DNA from: Exiguobacterium sp. Leaf196
GTDB lineage: Bacteria; Bacillota; Bacilli; Exiguobacteriales; Exiguobacteriaceae
Assembly: GCF_001423965.1 (NCBI RefSeq)
Contig: NZ_LMPV01000007.1
Location: 124,001 to 188,000 of the forward strand
Length of the DNA stretch: 64,000 bases
Direction of reading: 5' to 3'
The position numbers and the translations under genes are program-made. The first letter of the stretch is position 1; every line of letters starts with the position of its first letter. The notes below the pieces were generated by a model, which saw only the letters and a list, made by a program, of their open reading frames with translations, was not told the DNA's origin and did no database searches. Below, one piece after another: positions 8,454-16,533 of the stretch.

Positions 8454-9962
8454 TTATTTCCGCTCAATCTCAACATACTTATACGAAATATCCGTTCCGA
8501 CATTGTGTCGGGCAAGATTCTTCACTTCCGTGTTTTGCAAGAAGGCATTCTTCCGTTGGTAGACCGGCGAGATTGCTTGATCGTCGAGCAACACGCTTTC
8601 CGCTTTACTGAGTAAGGCAAGACGCTTGTCTTGATCGAGTTCACTTTCAGCCTGTTTCAAGAGACGGTCATACTGTTTGTTCGAATAATCCATCATGTTG
8701 AACGGGTTACCCGTCGTGAACAAGTTCAGGTATGTCGTTGCATCCTGATAATCTGGTGCCCAGCTAGCGAGTGACAGATCGTAGTCCCCTCGTCCTTCAC
8801 GGGCGAGGCGTTCTTTCTTCGGAAGTGACAACAATTTGACGTCGACGTTCTGCTTCTTCAACGCGCCTTGGATGTACTCACCGATTTTTTTTGAGACATC
8901 GTCGTCTTCAATCAACATCGTCAACTCAAGATTTTGCTTTGCCAGCACTTTGTTTGCCGCTGTAACATCGTACGACGATTCGATTTGACGCGCACTATCG
9001 TATTTCGGATCAAGTTCTTGCGGTACGATGTAGTCAGCAGGGAGTGATCCGTTTCCGAGCAACGTTTCCGTCATCGCTTTTTTATCATATGCCGCATCAA
9101 TCGCTTGGCGTGTCTGTTTATCTTTTAAGGCATCTGTCTTTTCGTTCATCCGGATAAAGAACATCCGCGAATCGCTGAACGTGTTGTACTCTTTTTGATC
9201 CTTGTACGTCACGACGTTCTCCGAGTTGAGTGGCGCGACATCCAGTTCACCGGACTCGAACAAGTTGATCGCAAGCATCGGATCCTTGATGATCTTGACG
9301 TCGACTTCATCGATCTTGACGTTTTTCCGGTCTGCGTACTCAGCATTCTTCGCGAGCGTGTAGCCTTGCTCGGCTTGATATTTCTTGAACGTGAACGGTC
9401 CGTTGTAGACGTTCGTCTTTGGATCCGTTCCGAACTGATCGCCTTCAGCTTTGACGATATCTTCCCGGACCGGCATATAGGTGCCGAACGTCGTCATGCT
9501 GAGGAAGTACGGTGTCGGACGTTTTAATTCAATTCGGAGTGTCTCGTCATCGACCGCTGTCGTTTTTTCGACCGGCTCAAGCAAGTAAGCGAACGGTGAG
9601 TTCGTTTTGACGACACGCTCGAACGCATAACGGAAGTTCTCCGCTGTGACGGGCTTTCCGTCTGACCACTTTGCATTCGGATCAAGCTTGAACGTGTAGA
9701 CTTTTCCGTCCTCTGATACGCTATGCGATTTTGCTGCTGCCGGAACAAGTTCGTTCTTCTCATCAAAACGATAGAGTCCTTCGTAGATTTGATTGAAGAT
9801 GTTTGACGTGATGGCATCTGACGGGTCAACCGACAAGAGATCATAACTTTCCATCGTATGCAGGACCTTCTTGTCCGCTTGTTTATCTTCTGCTGGTTCT
9901 GTCGTTGCACATCCTGCGAGTAAAACTGCCGTACTCGCCGCTGCGATCAATGTCTTTTTCAT
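8454..9962 (-). CDS. Peptide-binding lipoprotein (OppA family)
   Basis: A solute-binding lipoprotein of 502 residues for an ABC importer. The signal peptide ends in a lipobox LLAGC (Cys18). The SBP_bac_5 family signature is clear (ITSNIFNQIYEGLYRFDEKN; YTFKLDPNAKWSDGKPVTAENFRYA). AGGAGG lies 8 bases before the ATG. No permease or ATPase gene lies beside it, so it must work with a transporter encoded elsewhere. It is preceded by a T-box riboswitch, so expression should rise when one particular tRNA is uncharged. It may therefore scavenge peptides or an amino acid under starvation. Confidence 0.88.
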   Translation of the reverse strand: MKKTLIAAASTAVLLAGCATTEPAEDKQADKKVLHTMESYDLLSVDPSDAITSNIFNQIYEGLYRFDEKNELVPAAAKSHSVSEDGKVYTFKLDPNAKWSDGKPVTAENFRYAFERVVKTNSPFAYLLEPVEKTTAVDDETLRIELKRPTPYFLSMTTFGTYMPVREDIVKAEGDQFGTDPKTNVYNGPFTFKKYQAEQGYTLAKNAEYADRKNVKIDEVDVKIIKDPMLAINLFESGELDVAPLNSENVVTYKDQKEYNTFSDSRMFFIRMNEKTDALKDKQTRQAIDAAYDKKAMTETLLGNGSLPADYIVPQELDPKYDSARQIESSYDVTAANKVLAKQNLELTMLIEDDDVSKKIGEYIQGALKKQNVDVKLLSLPKKERLAREGRGDYDLSLASWAPDYQDATTYLNLFTTGNPFNMMDYSNKQYDRLLKQAESELDQDKRLALLSKAESVLLDDQAISPVYQRKNAFLQNTEVKNLARHNVGTDISYKYVEIERK

Positions 9963-10021
9963 GTGTAGTGCCTCCTGAGAAATGTGATGAGCGTTGGATG
10001 ATTCGGCATTTGACGTACAAC

Positions 10022-10297
10022 AAAAGGCGTCCTCTACGCATAGCTAACAGCTAATGCATAGAGGACGCCTGTATCCGCGCGGTGCCACCTCTGATTGAGA
10101 CGAAAATCGTCTCCACTTGTCGCTGGTCCAACAACCAGCTAGCCCGGTAACGGGGGCAACCGTCCTGTCTACTCGAAGGTTCAACAGGCTCTCAGCGGTC
10201 CATTCTCGTTCAGCTTACCGTGTCAGGCTCTCACCATTCCTGACTCGCTTGGTCGGCAGTGTTGACGATACTTACTCCGCGTCGTCGATGTAATTGA
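10022..10297 (-). ncRNA. T-box riboswitch upstream of the OppA-type gene
   Basis: On the minus strand the leader has a Stem I, the canonical T-box GAGGTGGCACCGCG (about 10091-10078), and a terminator (10070-10022) whose stem pairs GGCGTCCTCTATGCAT with ATGCGTAGAGGACGCC before TTTT. In Stem I, TCGT/ACGA and GCGG/CCGC pairs enclose a specifier loop with AGTA on the 5' side and GAA (10205-10203) on the 3' side. The next codon is UGG (10202-10200), then A, so tryptophan is the best reading. GAC (Asp) is the alternative. The antiterminator bulge UGGC calls for a tRNA with discriminator G, which suits either. Confidence 0.92.
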
Positions 10298-10317
10298 TAT
10301 GGCTTAACTTGTTGTTT

Positions 10318-10346
10318 ACTTTACACGGCTTGTTTTTCGCTGTCAA
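10318..10346 (-). promoter_or_regulatory. Sigma-A promoter of the T-box leader
   Basis: On the minus strand TTGACA (10346-10341), a 17-base spacer, then TAAAGT (10323-10318). It lies just after the stop of the upstream membrane protein gene and directs transcription into the T-box. Confidence 0.8.
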
Positions 10347-10355
10347 CGAAAAAAG

Positions 10356-10748
10356 TCAGAACGGATGGTCTTCTTGTTTTTCTTGTTCCCGACGGACCGG
10401 ACGTGGTCGAATCGGTTCGACGTGCTTGACATGTGTCTGTGTGACGATGCGGTTACCGAGTGCAGTATCGACCAAAATCGTGATCGCTGCTGCCATGTGT
10501 AAGAACATCCCGACGACCGGAATGACACCGACCGTTGATGCGACGATCCCGACGATATTCCCTTTTGAAACATTTCCAGCACGTGCCGTCAATACGACGA
10601 CGACGATGTGAAACGCGAGCATCAACCACAGGGCATTATAACCTGAGAAAAAGACGATTGAACCACCTAAGAGCGGAATCCCAAGTACCGCTTCCATTCC
10701 ACCTGATACCCACTTCAACGTCCGCAATGAATCCTGTCGACTCTCCAT
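10356..10748 (-). CDS. Small integral membrane protein, unknown function
   Basis: A 130-residue protein with about three or four hydrophobic helices (roughly 18-36, 38-56, 63-95) and a charged, Arg/Glu/His-rich cytoplasmic tail. GAGGAGG is 6 bases before the ATG. It shares direction with the T-box and OppA-type gene but is separated from them by their own promoter. I recognise no family. Confidence 0.7.
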   Translation of the reverse strand: MESRQDSLRTLKWVSGGMEAVLGIPLLGGSIVFFSGYNALWLMLAFHIVVVVLTARAGNVSKGNIVGIVASTVGVIPVVGMFLHMAAAITILVDTALGNRIVTQTHVKHVEPIRPRPVRREQEKQEDHPF

Positions 10749-10842
10749 GACGTCGCCTCCTCTTTTTTTCCATATGTCTAGTATACGACGGATTGCAGAA
10801 AAGGTTCCAACGTTTTTGTTTAGTTTCTGTATTAATCATCAC

Positions 10843-10871
10843 AAAAAAAGAACGATCCGGAGACCGTTCTT
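10843..10871 (-). terminator. Terminator downstream of the GNAT gene and its 3' element
   Basis: A 7-bp stem AAGAACG / CGTTCTT with a 10-base loop, followed by TTTTTTT on the minus strand. It lies immediately after the structured element at 10874-11022, so that element is probably part of the GNAT gene's transcript. Confidence 0.7.
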
Positions 10872-10873
10872 CG

Positions 10874-11022
10874 ATGAGGCATCACACGTCCACTCGACTC
10901 CTACAGGAAAAAGCGCAGTCGCGCTGTCAGAGAAAAACAAGACCCGGCTCTGCGTCGAAGACGACAGTGCCGCGGCTTGTGTCTCGCCTGAGGAAAGCGA
11001 GTGGAAAAATCGTGATGCTCAT
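10874..11022 (-). repeat. Structured 3'-UTR element, copy A
   Basis: A 149-nt non-coding element, read on the minus strand, lying between the GNAT stop codon and its terminator. It has outer arms GCATCA/TGATGC and TCCA/TGGA, a hairpin CTCGC-TTTCCTCAG-GCGAG (11001-10983), a long hairpin (10980-10937), a small hairpin AGCGC-GACT-GCGCT, and the tail TTTTCCTGTAGGAGTCGA (10911-10894). The same order of parts, with an identical tail but different arm sequences, occurs after pepF (62289-62438). I recall similar CTTTCC...GGAGTC elements between genes in other Bacilli, but cannot verify this here. Confidence 0.7.
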
Positions 11023-11026
11023 TCAA

Positions 11027-11857
11027 TTAAACCGCCAACACGTGGAACTGATAGCCACGATGCACGACGAATCCTGCCTCTTTGTAAAGATCGAGTGCCC
11101 GGTCGTTGTCCGTCTCGACGTCGAGTTCGAGTTGTGTCCGACCTGTCCGGAACAACGCTTGAACCATCAACTTCAGCATCTTTTTGCCGTAACCATTGCC
11201 CTGCGCTTCCGGACGAACCGCAAACGCATGAATGCTCGCTTGTGTGTCGGAAGCGAGGTAGGCACGGATGACACCGACCGGTTTGCCGCTTGCGACACCG
11301 ATGAAAGTGATCCGGTCATCGGATTCGATTGCTTGATAGATCGACTCTGCTTCTTCGTCCGTGTTCCCGAACGATTTACCGAGGGTCTCGACGATGAACG
11401 GACGATCGTCTGCTGTCGCTTCGCGTAATTCGAAATCCGGATCGGCTTTTAAGAACAACTGCGCCTTTTTCAAGATCATGTTGTACTCGGTCATCCGGTA
11501 CTCAGCACCTAATCCTTCGAGGACAGCTTGACCTGACTCACTTGCGTCGTCAATGACGAACGTAAATGCTTCGACGCCTGCTTCCGTAGCACGTGCGTGC
11601 GCCGCTTCGACAAGTGCCGTGAAGACACCTTGTTTCCGGTAATCCGGATCGACAAAGACATTCAATTCCCATTCCGTCGGTAAGTACGCGAATGCTTGTA
11701 AATATCCAATCAATTGCTCGCCATCATAGATTGCGAAATCGTTCTCGCCAACCCAATCGGCTGCGACTTTTAATTCAATGCCATCGTGATCATTGACACA
11801 TTTTTCGAGTTGTAATACATCTGTTGTTTGTTTGACGTCTGCGACGTTCCATTCCAT
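11027..11857 (-). CDS. Tandem GNAT acetyltransferase
   Basis: A 276-residue protein with two GNAT folds. The N-terminal half (about 45-130) has ELNVFVDPDYRKQGVFTAL; the C-terminal half (about 140-270) has IHAFAVRPEAQGNGYGKKML, the acetyl-CoA pyrophosphate-binding motif (Q/R-x-x-G-x-G/A). The C-terminal motif looks intact and the N-terminal one partly degenerate, so only one domain may be catalytic. The substrate is unknown. A good GAGGTGAG site precedes the ATG. Its 3' UTR carries copy A of the structured repeat. Confidence 0.85.
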   Translation of the reverse strand: MEWNVADVKQTTDVLQLEKCVNDHDGIELKVAADWVGENDFAIYDGEQLIGYLQAFAYLPTEWELNVFVDPDYRKQGVFTALVEAAHARATEAGVEAFTFVIDDASESGQAVLEGLGAEYRMTEYNMILKKAQLFLKADPDFELREATADDRPFIVETLGKSFGNTDEEAESIYQAIESDDRITFIGVASGKPVGVIRAYLASDTQASIHAFAVRPEAQGNGYGKKMLKLMVQALFRTGRTQLELDVETDNDRALDLYKEAGFVVHRGYQFHVLAV

Positions 11858-11892
11858 AATTCACTCACCTCATTTTCAACTATACCGAACGA

Positions 11893-11922
11893 ACAAAAGA
11901 AGCACTAGCAAAAGCTAGTGCT
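11893..11922 (-). terminator. Terminator of the secreted hypothetical gene
   Basis: A perfect 9-bp stem AGCACTAGC / GCTAGTGCT with an AAAA loop, followed by TTCTTTTG on the minus strand. It abuts the stop codon. Confidence 0.8.
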
Positions 11923-12404
11923 CATTGCAGTTTGAATGTCTTCATCATCTGCGGGACGTCCTTGACGATCAAATTCTCGATCGCTTTTTTGCCGACAGCG
12001 CCTTTGACAGCTTCCGTCGGTAAGACGTAGTAGTACGTTTTGCTACCTTTCGTCCCGAGATATGTACCATATCCGATTTCACGGTCGAACTGTTTTTTCG
12101 AGAGCTTCTTCGGCTCGTAGTTCAAGTTGACGAGCAGTTGATCCGCTCCTTTGACTTTATAGTACAACGCGAACGTGCCGCTTCGCGTGACGACACCGTA
12201 TTTCGATTTAACCGTCTTGTTCTTGACGAGCTCGACTTTGTCTTGCTGGATCACTTTTTTCAACGCGTCCGTCGTTTTGACGGTATAGCCGAACGTCTTG
12301 TTCGCGACGACCCCTTTACTGTATGTCACGTTACTTGCGGCAAAACCCGTCACCGGAGTCAGACATGCTCCGAGTAAGACTCCTGTCATTGCGATTCGTT
12401 TCAT
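11922..12404 (-). CDS. Secreted protein, unknown function
   Basis: A 160-residue protein with a signal peptide (MKRIAMTGVLLGACLTPVTG, likely cut after GFA). The mature part is Lys-rich and basic, with Tyr/Thr-rich beta-like segments. GGGGGAG lies 5 bases before the ATG. No domain is recognised. It is a stand-alone gene divergent from the next one. Confidence 0.7.
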   Translation of the reverse strand: MKRIAMTGVLLGACLTPVTGFAASNVTYSKGVVANKTFGYTVKTTDALKKVIQQDKVELVKNKTVKSKYGVVTRSGTFALYYKVKGADQLLVNLNYEPKKLSKKQFDREIGYGTYLGTKGSKTYYYVLPTEAVKGAVGKKAIENLIVKDVPQMMKTFKLQ

Positions 12405-12481
12405 GCTGACTCCCCCTTAAAATGATCGATAGTAATGGATTCCCTTTTGTGAAATAGGTAAACTCTATTCTCGAAAAAGAT

Positions 12482-12510
12482 TTGACGGAATTGTCTAAAT
12501 TTCTTACGAT
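12482..12510 (+). promoter_or_regulatory. Sigma-A promoter of the 12.5-kb hypothetical gene
   Basis: TTGACG (12482-12487), a 17-base spacer and TACGAT (12505-12510), 31 bases before the chosen ATG. The TTG of the -35 box is also a possible start codon in frame, but it would place translation upstream of the transcription start. Confidence 0.6.
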
Positions 12511-12541
12511 AGGGATAACGAAACGAAATGGGGTTAAAGCG

Positions 12542-13045
12542 ATGACTGAACAAGAACAATTAACGCAAGAACAGCTCGATAACTTGCTCAAGAATGCGTT
12601 TGCAATGCAGGTTCCGATCCTCGAGAAGTTCATGAAGGATACACACGATCGTTATGCACTCGCAACGACGTCGTTCAAGCGTGACATGGAAGCGATGAAA
12701 GAGACGGAATGGCATCAGTTCTTCGCGAGTAAACTGTTACCGCACTTCTTCCTCGAGCACCTCGGATTCGGGGCATCGTTCCGCTTCAACGGACACGATA
12801 AGGAAGTCGATCTTCCAGAGAACGTCGTGCCGGTCCGTAATGATGCCGATGAGCAAATCGACAAGGTCGTCCTTGGGGTCAAAAAGGCGATGCAAGATGA
12901 GCACATCAAGAATCACGATCTTGTCGCGAACTTCTATAAGGAAACACTCGAACTCGCTTGCCAGATGGGCAGCCGTGTCGGGATGAGCGATGAGTTCTAT
13001 ACTCTCGTCAAACCAAGTCTCGTTCATGCGAACGACGGTCAATAA
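12542..13045 (+). CDS. Hypothetical cytosolic protein
   Basis: A 167-residue soluble, mostly helical and acidic protein with no signal peptide or membrane segment. I chose the ATG at 12542; upstream in-frame starts overlap the promoter. The ribosome binding site is weak (TGGGG). It stands alone between its own promoter and a strong terminator. I recognise no family. Confidence 0.65.
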   Translation: MTEQEQLTQEQLDNLLKNAFAMQVPILEKFMKDTHDRYALATTSFKRDMEAMKETEWHQFFASKLLPHFFLEHLGFGASFRFNGHDKEVDLPENVVPVRNDADEQIDKVVLGVKKAMQDEHIKNHDLVANFYKETLELACQMGSRVGMSDEFYTLVKPSLVHANDGQ

Positions 13046-13060
13046 TCGTTACATTAATTC

Positions 13061-13109
13061 AAGAGAGGTCAGTTCCGGAATGGTTTCCGAAAACTGACCT
13101 CTCTTTTTG
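13061..13109 (+). terminator. Terminator after the 12.5-kb hypothetical gene
   Basis: A 14-bp stem (AAGAGAGGTCAGTT paired with AACTGACCTCTCTT) with a 17-base loop, then TTTTT on the plus strand. The convergent histidine kinase gene ends 20 bp further on. Confidence 0.85.
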
Positions 13110-13128
13110 TATGTTTGATAGAATCCGC

Positions 13129-14394
13129 TTAAAACCGAACGTAGAACACCGCTCCCCCACCATTCCGGTCTCGAACACCATACGCAAACTGATGACTATC
13201 GAGAATCATCCGACTGATCGCAAGACCGAGTCCATGCCCGGCACTGCCTTCTTGTTTGACGTAGACGTCCCAGATCGTCGCCCGGTCTTCTGCCTGAACT
13301 CCCGCTCCTTCATCCTCGACCGTCAACTCGTCATGCGTTAAGAGAACGGTGACCGTCCCGCCGACGGGTGAAGCAAAACGGGCGTTCATCAAGAAGTTGA
13401 TCAAGACGCGCTCGAACATGCGTGGATCAAGTGACTGCCTAACCGGTTGTAGCTCCGTCGCCAGTGTCAGTCCTGCCTGTGTGAACGTCCCGCGCAGGCG
13501 TTCAACTGTCGCAAGCACGAGTTCATCGAGTGACACATCCGTTTTTTCAAGCGGCATCCGTCCACCGGCAAGCTTCGAATAAAGCAACGTCTCATCGATC
13601 AGATGACCGAGTCGATCCGTCTCCTCGATGATACTCGTCGTCACGTCGGGCAATTCAGCAACGGGAATGACACCTGCCGCGAGTGCCTCGGTCTCGTTTC
13701 GAATGATCGCGAGCGGTGTCCGCAAGTCATGGGTGATGCCGGCAATGAACGTCTTCTGTAGATGATCCTTCTGCTTGAGTTGCGTCTGCATCTCGTCGAC
13801 TGCGTCAATCAATTCTCCGACTTCATCCTTCGGTCGTGCTGGCAAGACGACGTCCGTTTCACCGGCACCAATCTTTTGGGCAACGGACCGAAGCGTGACG
13901 ATAGGTCGCGTCAGGTGCCGTCCCATATAGTAAGCGAGTAAGGATGCGAGTAATAGGGTCACGAGTAACGCGAGTCCAATCGCGAGATAAACACCACTCA
14001 GGGCACTACTCGCAAGTGGTGCTTGTCGGACCGTCGTGATGCGCGTTCCATCAACCGTCAACTGATACGTCAGCAATCGTTCGTCTTGTACTTCGATGAC
14101 GTCTTCTTTCTTCAGCCCATCTAAAAGTGGCAATCGTCCCGCCGGTCCGCGCGCCCCAATCCGTTGCGTCAACCCGTCGGTCGTCAAAAATCCTTGGATG
14201 TCACGCGGAATCGGCGTGTCGGCTTCAATCGCTTGTTTGATGATGTTCGCTTCCCGCGCGAGTTGATCGTACCGTTCGCCTTCTGCGAATCGATTGACGA
14301 GGAACGCCGTCAAGACGAAACTGAGGATCCCCATCACGAGCAGCGGACCGACGACAGCGTATAAAAACTTACGCATCAAAGAACGTCGTTTCAT
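13129..14394 (-). CDS. Sensor histidine kinase
   Basis: A 421-residue membrane kinase. Membrane helix about 12-33, extracellular sensor region about 34-132, second helix about 133-156, HAMP about 157-210, H-box FIAGITHDLRTPL, then a HATPase_c domain (N-box FLMNARFASPVGG; GLGLAISR). Its ATG overlaps the stop of the response regulator gene by 4 bp. This pair is divergent from the repeat-containing secreted protein at 15.2 kb, a likely target. The signal is unknown. Confidence 0.9.
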   Translation of the reverse strand: MKRRSLMRKFLYAVVGPLLVMGILSFVLTAFLVNRFAEGERYDQLAREANIIKQAIEADTPIPRDIQGFLTTDGLTQRIGARGPAGRLPLLDGLKKEDVIEVQDERLLTYQLTVDGTRITTVRQAPLASSALSGVYLAIGLALLVTLLLASLLAYYMGRHLTRPIVTLRSVAQKIGAGETDVVLPARPKDEVGELIDAVDEMQTQLKQKDHLQKTFIAGITHDLRTPLAIIRNETEALAAGVIPVAELPDVTTSIIEETDRLGHLIDETLLYSKLAGGRMPLEKTDVSLDELVLATVERLRGTFTQAGLTLATELQPVRQSLDPRMFERVLINFLMNARFASPVGGTVTVLLTHDELTVEDEGAGVQAEDRATIWDVYVKQEGSAGHGLGLAISRMILDSHQFAYGVRDRNGGGAVFYVRF

Positions 14395-15047
14395 TCAATC
14401 GCCTCCAATCGATAGCCGACCCGATGAACCGTCTTCAGTTGTCGTTTAATGATAGGCAGCTTATCCCGCAATTGTTTGACGTGCGTGTCGACGGTCCGGG
14501 TATCACCTCCGAACGCATAGCCCCAGACGTCATCAAGAATCTGATCCCGACTGAGTGCCTCCCCGAGATGTTCGATGAAATAAAGCAACAGTTCGAACTC
14601 CATCTTTGCGAGACTGACCGCCTGTTCCCCCGCTTTGACTTGGCGTCCCTTCTCATCGATTGTCAAGTCACCAAACGCATGGCGAGCGACCGGACGGACT
14701 TTAAGTGCCCGTTCAAGCCGGATCGTCAACTCCTTCAAGACGACTGGTTTGACGAGATAGTCATCAGCACCGAGTTCAAGTCCGAAGACGCGATCATCGG
14801 CCTCTCCACGCGACGTCATCATGAAGACAACCGGTGGCTGAACTTGTGATTTGATGCCTGGCACGAGCGACCAACCGTCACCGTCCGGTAAGCGGACGTC
14901 GATCAAAACGGCATCAAACGCTGTCGTCAAGCACTGTTTCGCCTCCGCCAATGAACCAGCAATCGTTACGTCATACGCATGGTGACGGAGGAAACGTGCC
15001 GTCACCTGCGCTAATTTTTGTTCATCTTCAATCAATAGTACGTTCAT
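14391..15047 (-). CDS. OmpR-family response regulator
   Basis: A 218-residue regulator: receiver domain (about 1-115; phospho-acceptor D50 in VLIDVRLPDGDG; K in YLVKP), then a winged-helix DNA-binding domain (about 125-218; GGDTRTVDTHVKQLRDK). The ATG at 15047 has GGAGGG 6 bases upstream; a further upstream start would add a Cys/Arg-rich tail not typical of the family. It is co-transcribed with the kinase. Three direct repeats at 11-bp spacing lie between it and the divergent gene and are its probable operator. Confidence 0.92.
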   Translation of the reverse strand: MNVLLIEDEQKLAQVTARFLRHHAYDVTIAGSLAEAKQCLTTAFDAVLIDVRLPDGDGWSLVPGIKSQVQPPVVFMMTSRGEADDRVFGLELGADDYLVKPVVLKELTIRLERALKVRPVARHAFGDLTIDEKGRQVKAGEQAVSLAKMEFELLLYFIEHLGEALSRDQILDDVWGYAFGGDTRTVDTHVKQLRDKLPIIKRQLKTVHRVGYRLEAIE

Positions 15048-15091
15048 GGTCATCCCTCCACTCCTAGTGTAGCGCCTTTTTGTCCAGATTT

Positions 15092-15152
15092 GCCTTTCTT
15101 CGCAGTTTCTTTGCAACTTCCTCACAACTTCTCTTTCGTGACCCTCTACCAT
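15092..15152 (+). promoter_or_regulatory. 11-bp-spaced operator repeats and promoter for the repeat protein
   Basis: Three direct repeats CAGTTTC (15103-15109), CAACTTC (15114-15120) and CAACTTC (15125-15131) are spaced exactly 11 bp, with a weaker fourth, GCCTTTC, at 15092. OmpR/PhoP-family regulators typically bind such tandem half-sites on one helix face. The last repeat overlaps the expected -35 of a promoter whose -10 would be TACCAT (15147-15152), so activation of the rightward gene is likely. Confidence 0.65.
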
Positions 15153-15177
15153 AAAAGGTGAAAGGAGTGATCATCCC

Positions 15178-16335
15178 ATGACATTCAAAAAACAATGGAT
15201 CACTGCATTGACAATTAGCGCATTAACAGTCGGAGGCGCGTCAGCCTACGCTGCGACGAACGACGACTCGAGCACGACGACAAAACAAGCGAAACACGGG
15301 CACCACTTCGAAGGTATGAAAAAGCACGACATGACGTTACTTTTGAAAAAATTGAACCTGACACAAGCCGAGGCAGATGCTGCCCGGGAGAAAGGACAAT
15401 CGATCGCTGATCTCGCAAAAGCAAAAGGCATCTCGTTCGCTGATTATAAAAAAGCGGAACTCGCAGCAGCGAAGGAACAACTGGCAAGTCTCGTCAAATC
15501 AGGTGATTTAACACAATCGCAAGCCGACGACATGTTGAAGCGCCAAACGGACCGGTTCAGTGGCGTCAAGAGCTACGCTGAACTCAAAGACAAGCTGCCG
15601 ATGGGTCGCCACGGCGGACCAGGTTTCTTCAATGAATCATTGATCGCCGACGTCTTGAAGGCACTTGGACTGAGCCAGTCGAAATTCGATGCTGCCAATC
15701 AATCGCTTGCTGCGTATGCGAAGGCACAGTCAATCAAGGTCGCCGACTACAAAAAAGCATTGCTTGCGGCGCAGACAAGTGAACTCAACCAACTCGTCAA
15801 AGATGGAAAGATGACGAAAAAACAAGCAACGGAAATCAAGTCTCGTCTGACCGAGGAATACAAGGACGCGAAGAGCTACGACGATCTTCCGGATCGCGGT
15901 GATCACAGTAAGCGTGGTGACCATGGACCAGGTGGTGTCTTCGGTGACTCGACATCCGCAATCTTAAAAGCACTTGGACTCGATGAAGCGAAATTCGAAG
16001 CTGCAGAGCAATCCTTGCCTGAATTCGCGGAAGCGAACAAGATCGCTTACGCCGATTTCGAGAAAGCCGTCCTGACAGCACAAACTGCTGCGATTGATCA
16101 ACAAGTCAAAGATGGCAAGCTGACAGACAAACAAGCGAAGCAGATCAAGGAACATATCCAGTCTCGAGCTGACGAAGCCTCAAGCTACGATGATCTCAAA
16201 AAAGGTCCAGAGCGCGATGGTCATGGTCGAGGACACGGACATGGTCCGGACGGTGACATGGGACCAGGTGCACCGGATCAAGGAACGGATGCGGACCCAA
16301 ATGCCAGTGACACGTCCGTCGATTTAGCGATTTAA
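15178..16335 (+). CDS. Secreted protein with three helical repeats and His/Gly linkers
   Basis: A 385-residue exported protein (signal peptide to about residue 26, ending ASAYA). Three repeats of about 85 residues (roughly 52-140, 156-240, 262-345) each contain a helix of the type LKALGL, a DYKKA/DFEKA helix and an LVKDGKLTxxQA hairpin. The last resembles the DUF2680/YckD type of secreted Bacillus proteins, but the match is by eye. The linkers and tail are rich in His, Gly and Asp (GRHGGPG; GRGHGHGPDGDMG), suggesting metal binding or flexibility. AAGGAG precedes the ATG by 10 bases. Probably controlled by the divergent two-component system. Confidence 0.8.
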   Translation: MTFKKQWITALTISALTVGGASAYAATNDDSSTTTKQAKHGHHFEGMKKHDMTLLLKKLNLTQAEADAAREKGQSIADLAKAKGISFADYKKAELAAAKEQLASLVKSGDLTQSQADDMLKRQTDRFSGVKSYAELKDKLPMGRHGGPGFFNESLIADVLKALGLSQSKFDAANQSLAAYAKAQSIKVADYKKALLAAQTSELNQLVKDGKMTKKQATEIKSRLTEEYKDAKSYDDLPDRGDHSKRGDHGPGGVFGDSTSAILKALGLDEAKFEAAEQSLPEFAEANKIAYADFEKAVLTAQTAAIDQQVKDGKLTDKQAKQIKEHIQSRADEASSYDDLKKGPERDGHGRGHGHGPDGDMGPGAPDQGTDADPNASDTSVDLAI

Positions 16336-16343
16336 GATTTCGA

Positions 16344-16377
16344 CCGAAGCTCCTTCATGAGAGCTTCGGCTTTTTTC
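16344..16377 (+). terminator. Terminator after the repeat protein gene
   Basis: A perfect 9-bp stem CCGAAGCTC / GAGCTTCGG with an 8-base loop, then CTTTTTT. Confidence 0.9.
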
Positions 16378-16465
16378 TGTTCCATTTAGGACAGATGTCT
16401 TTTGATCGTGATTTTCATATACTGGTTCACTTTTTTGAAAAATAAGTCTATTTCTTGAACGAAGG

Positions 16466-16495
16466 TTGCAATTTCCATTTCCTACACCCGATACT
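16466..16495 (+). promoter_or_regulatory. Possible sigma-A promoter of the PAS-GGDEF-EAL gene
   Basis: TTGCAA (16466-16471), an 18-base spacer and GATACT (16490-16495). The start of the transcript would overlap an inverted repeat ATACTAG...CTAGTAT (16491-16515) that ends just before the AAGGAGG site. No better candidate is visible in this stretch. Confidence 0.4.
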
Positions 16496-16533
16496 AGTAA
16501 AGAGAACGCTAGTATTGTAAGGAGGTGACGTGG

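Noticed and set aside
10022-10290. The inverted repeats before the OppA-type gene as an insertion-sequence remnant
   Set aside because: The T-box consensus and terminator explain them fully.
10793-11428. Plus-strand ORF of 211 residues across the structured element and GNAT gene
   Set aside because: It is antisense to the GNAT coding sequence, has no ribosome binding site and a composition typical of a shadow frame.
12482-12541. N-terminal extension of the 12.5-kb gene from a TTG
   Set aside because: The TTG is the -35 box of the promoter; transcription would start after it.
15048-15152. 35-residue extension of the response regulator
   Set aside because: It covers the promoter and operator repeats, and the family begins at MNVLLIEDE.
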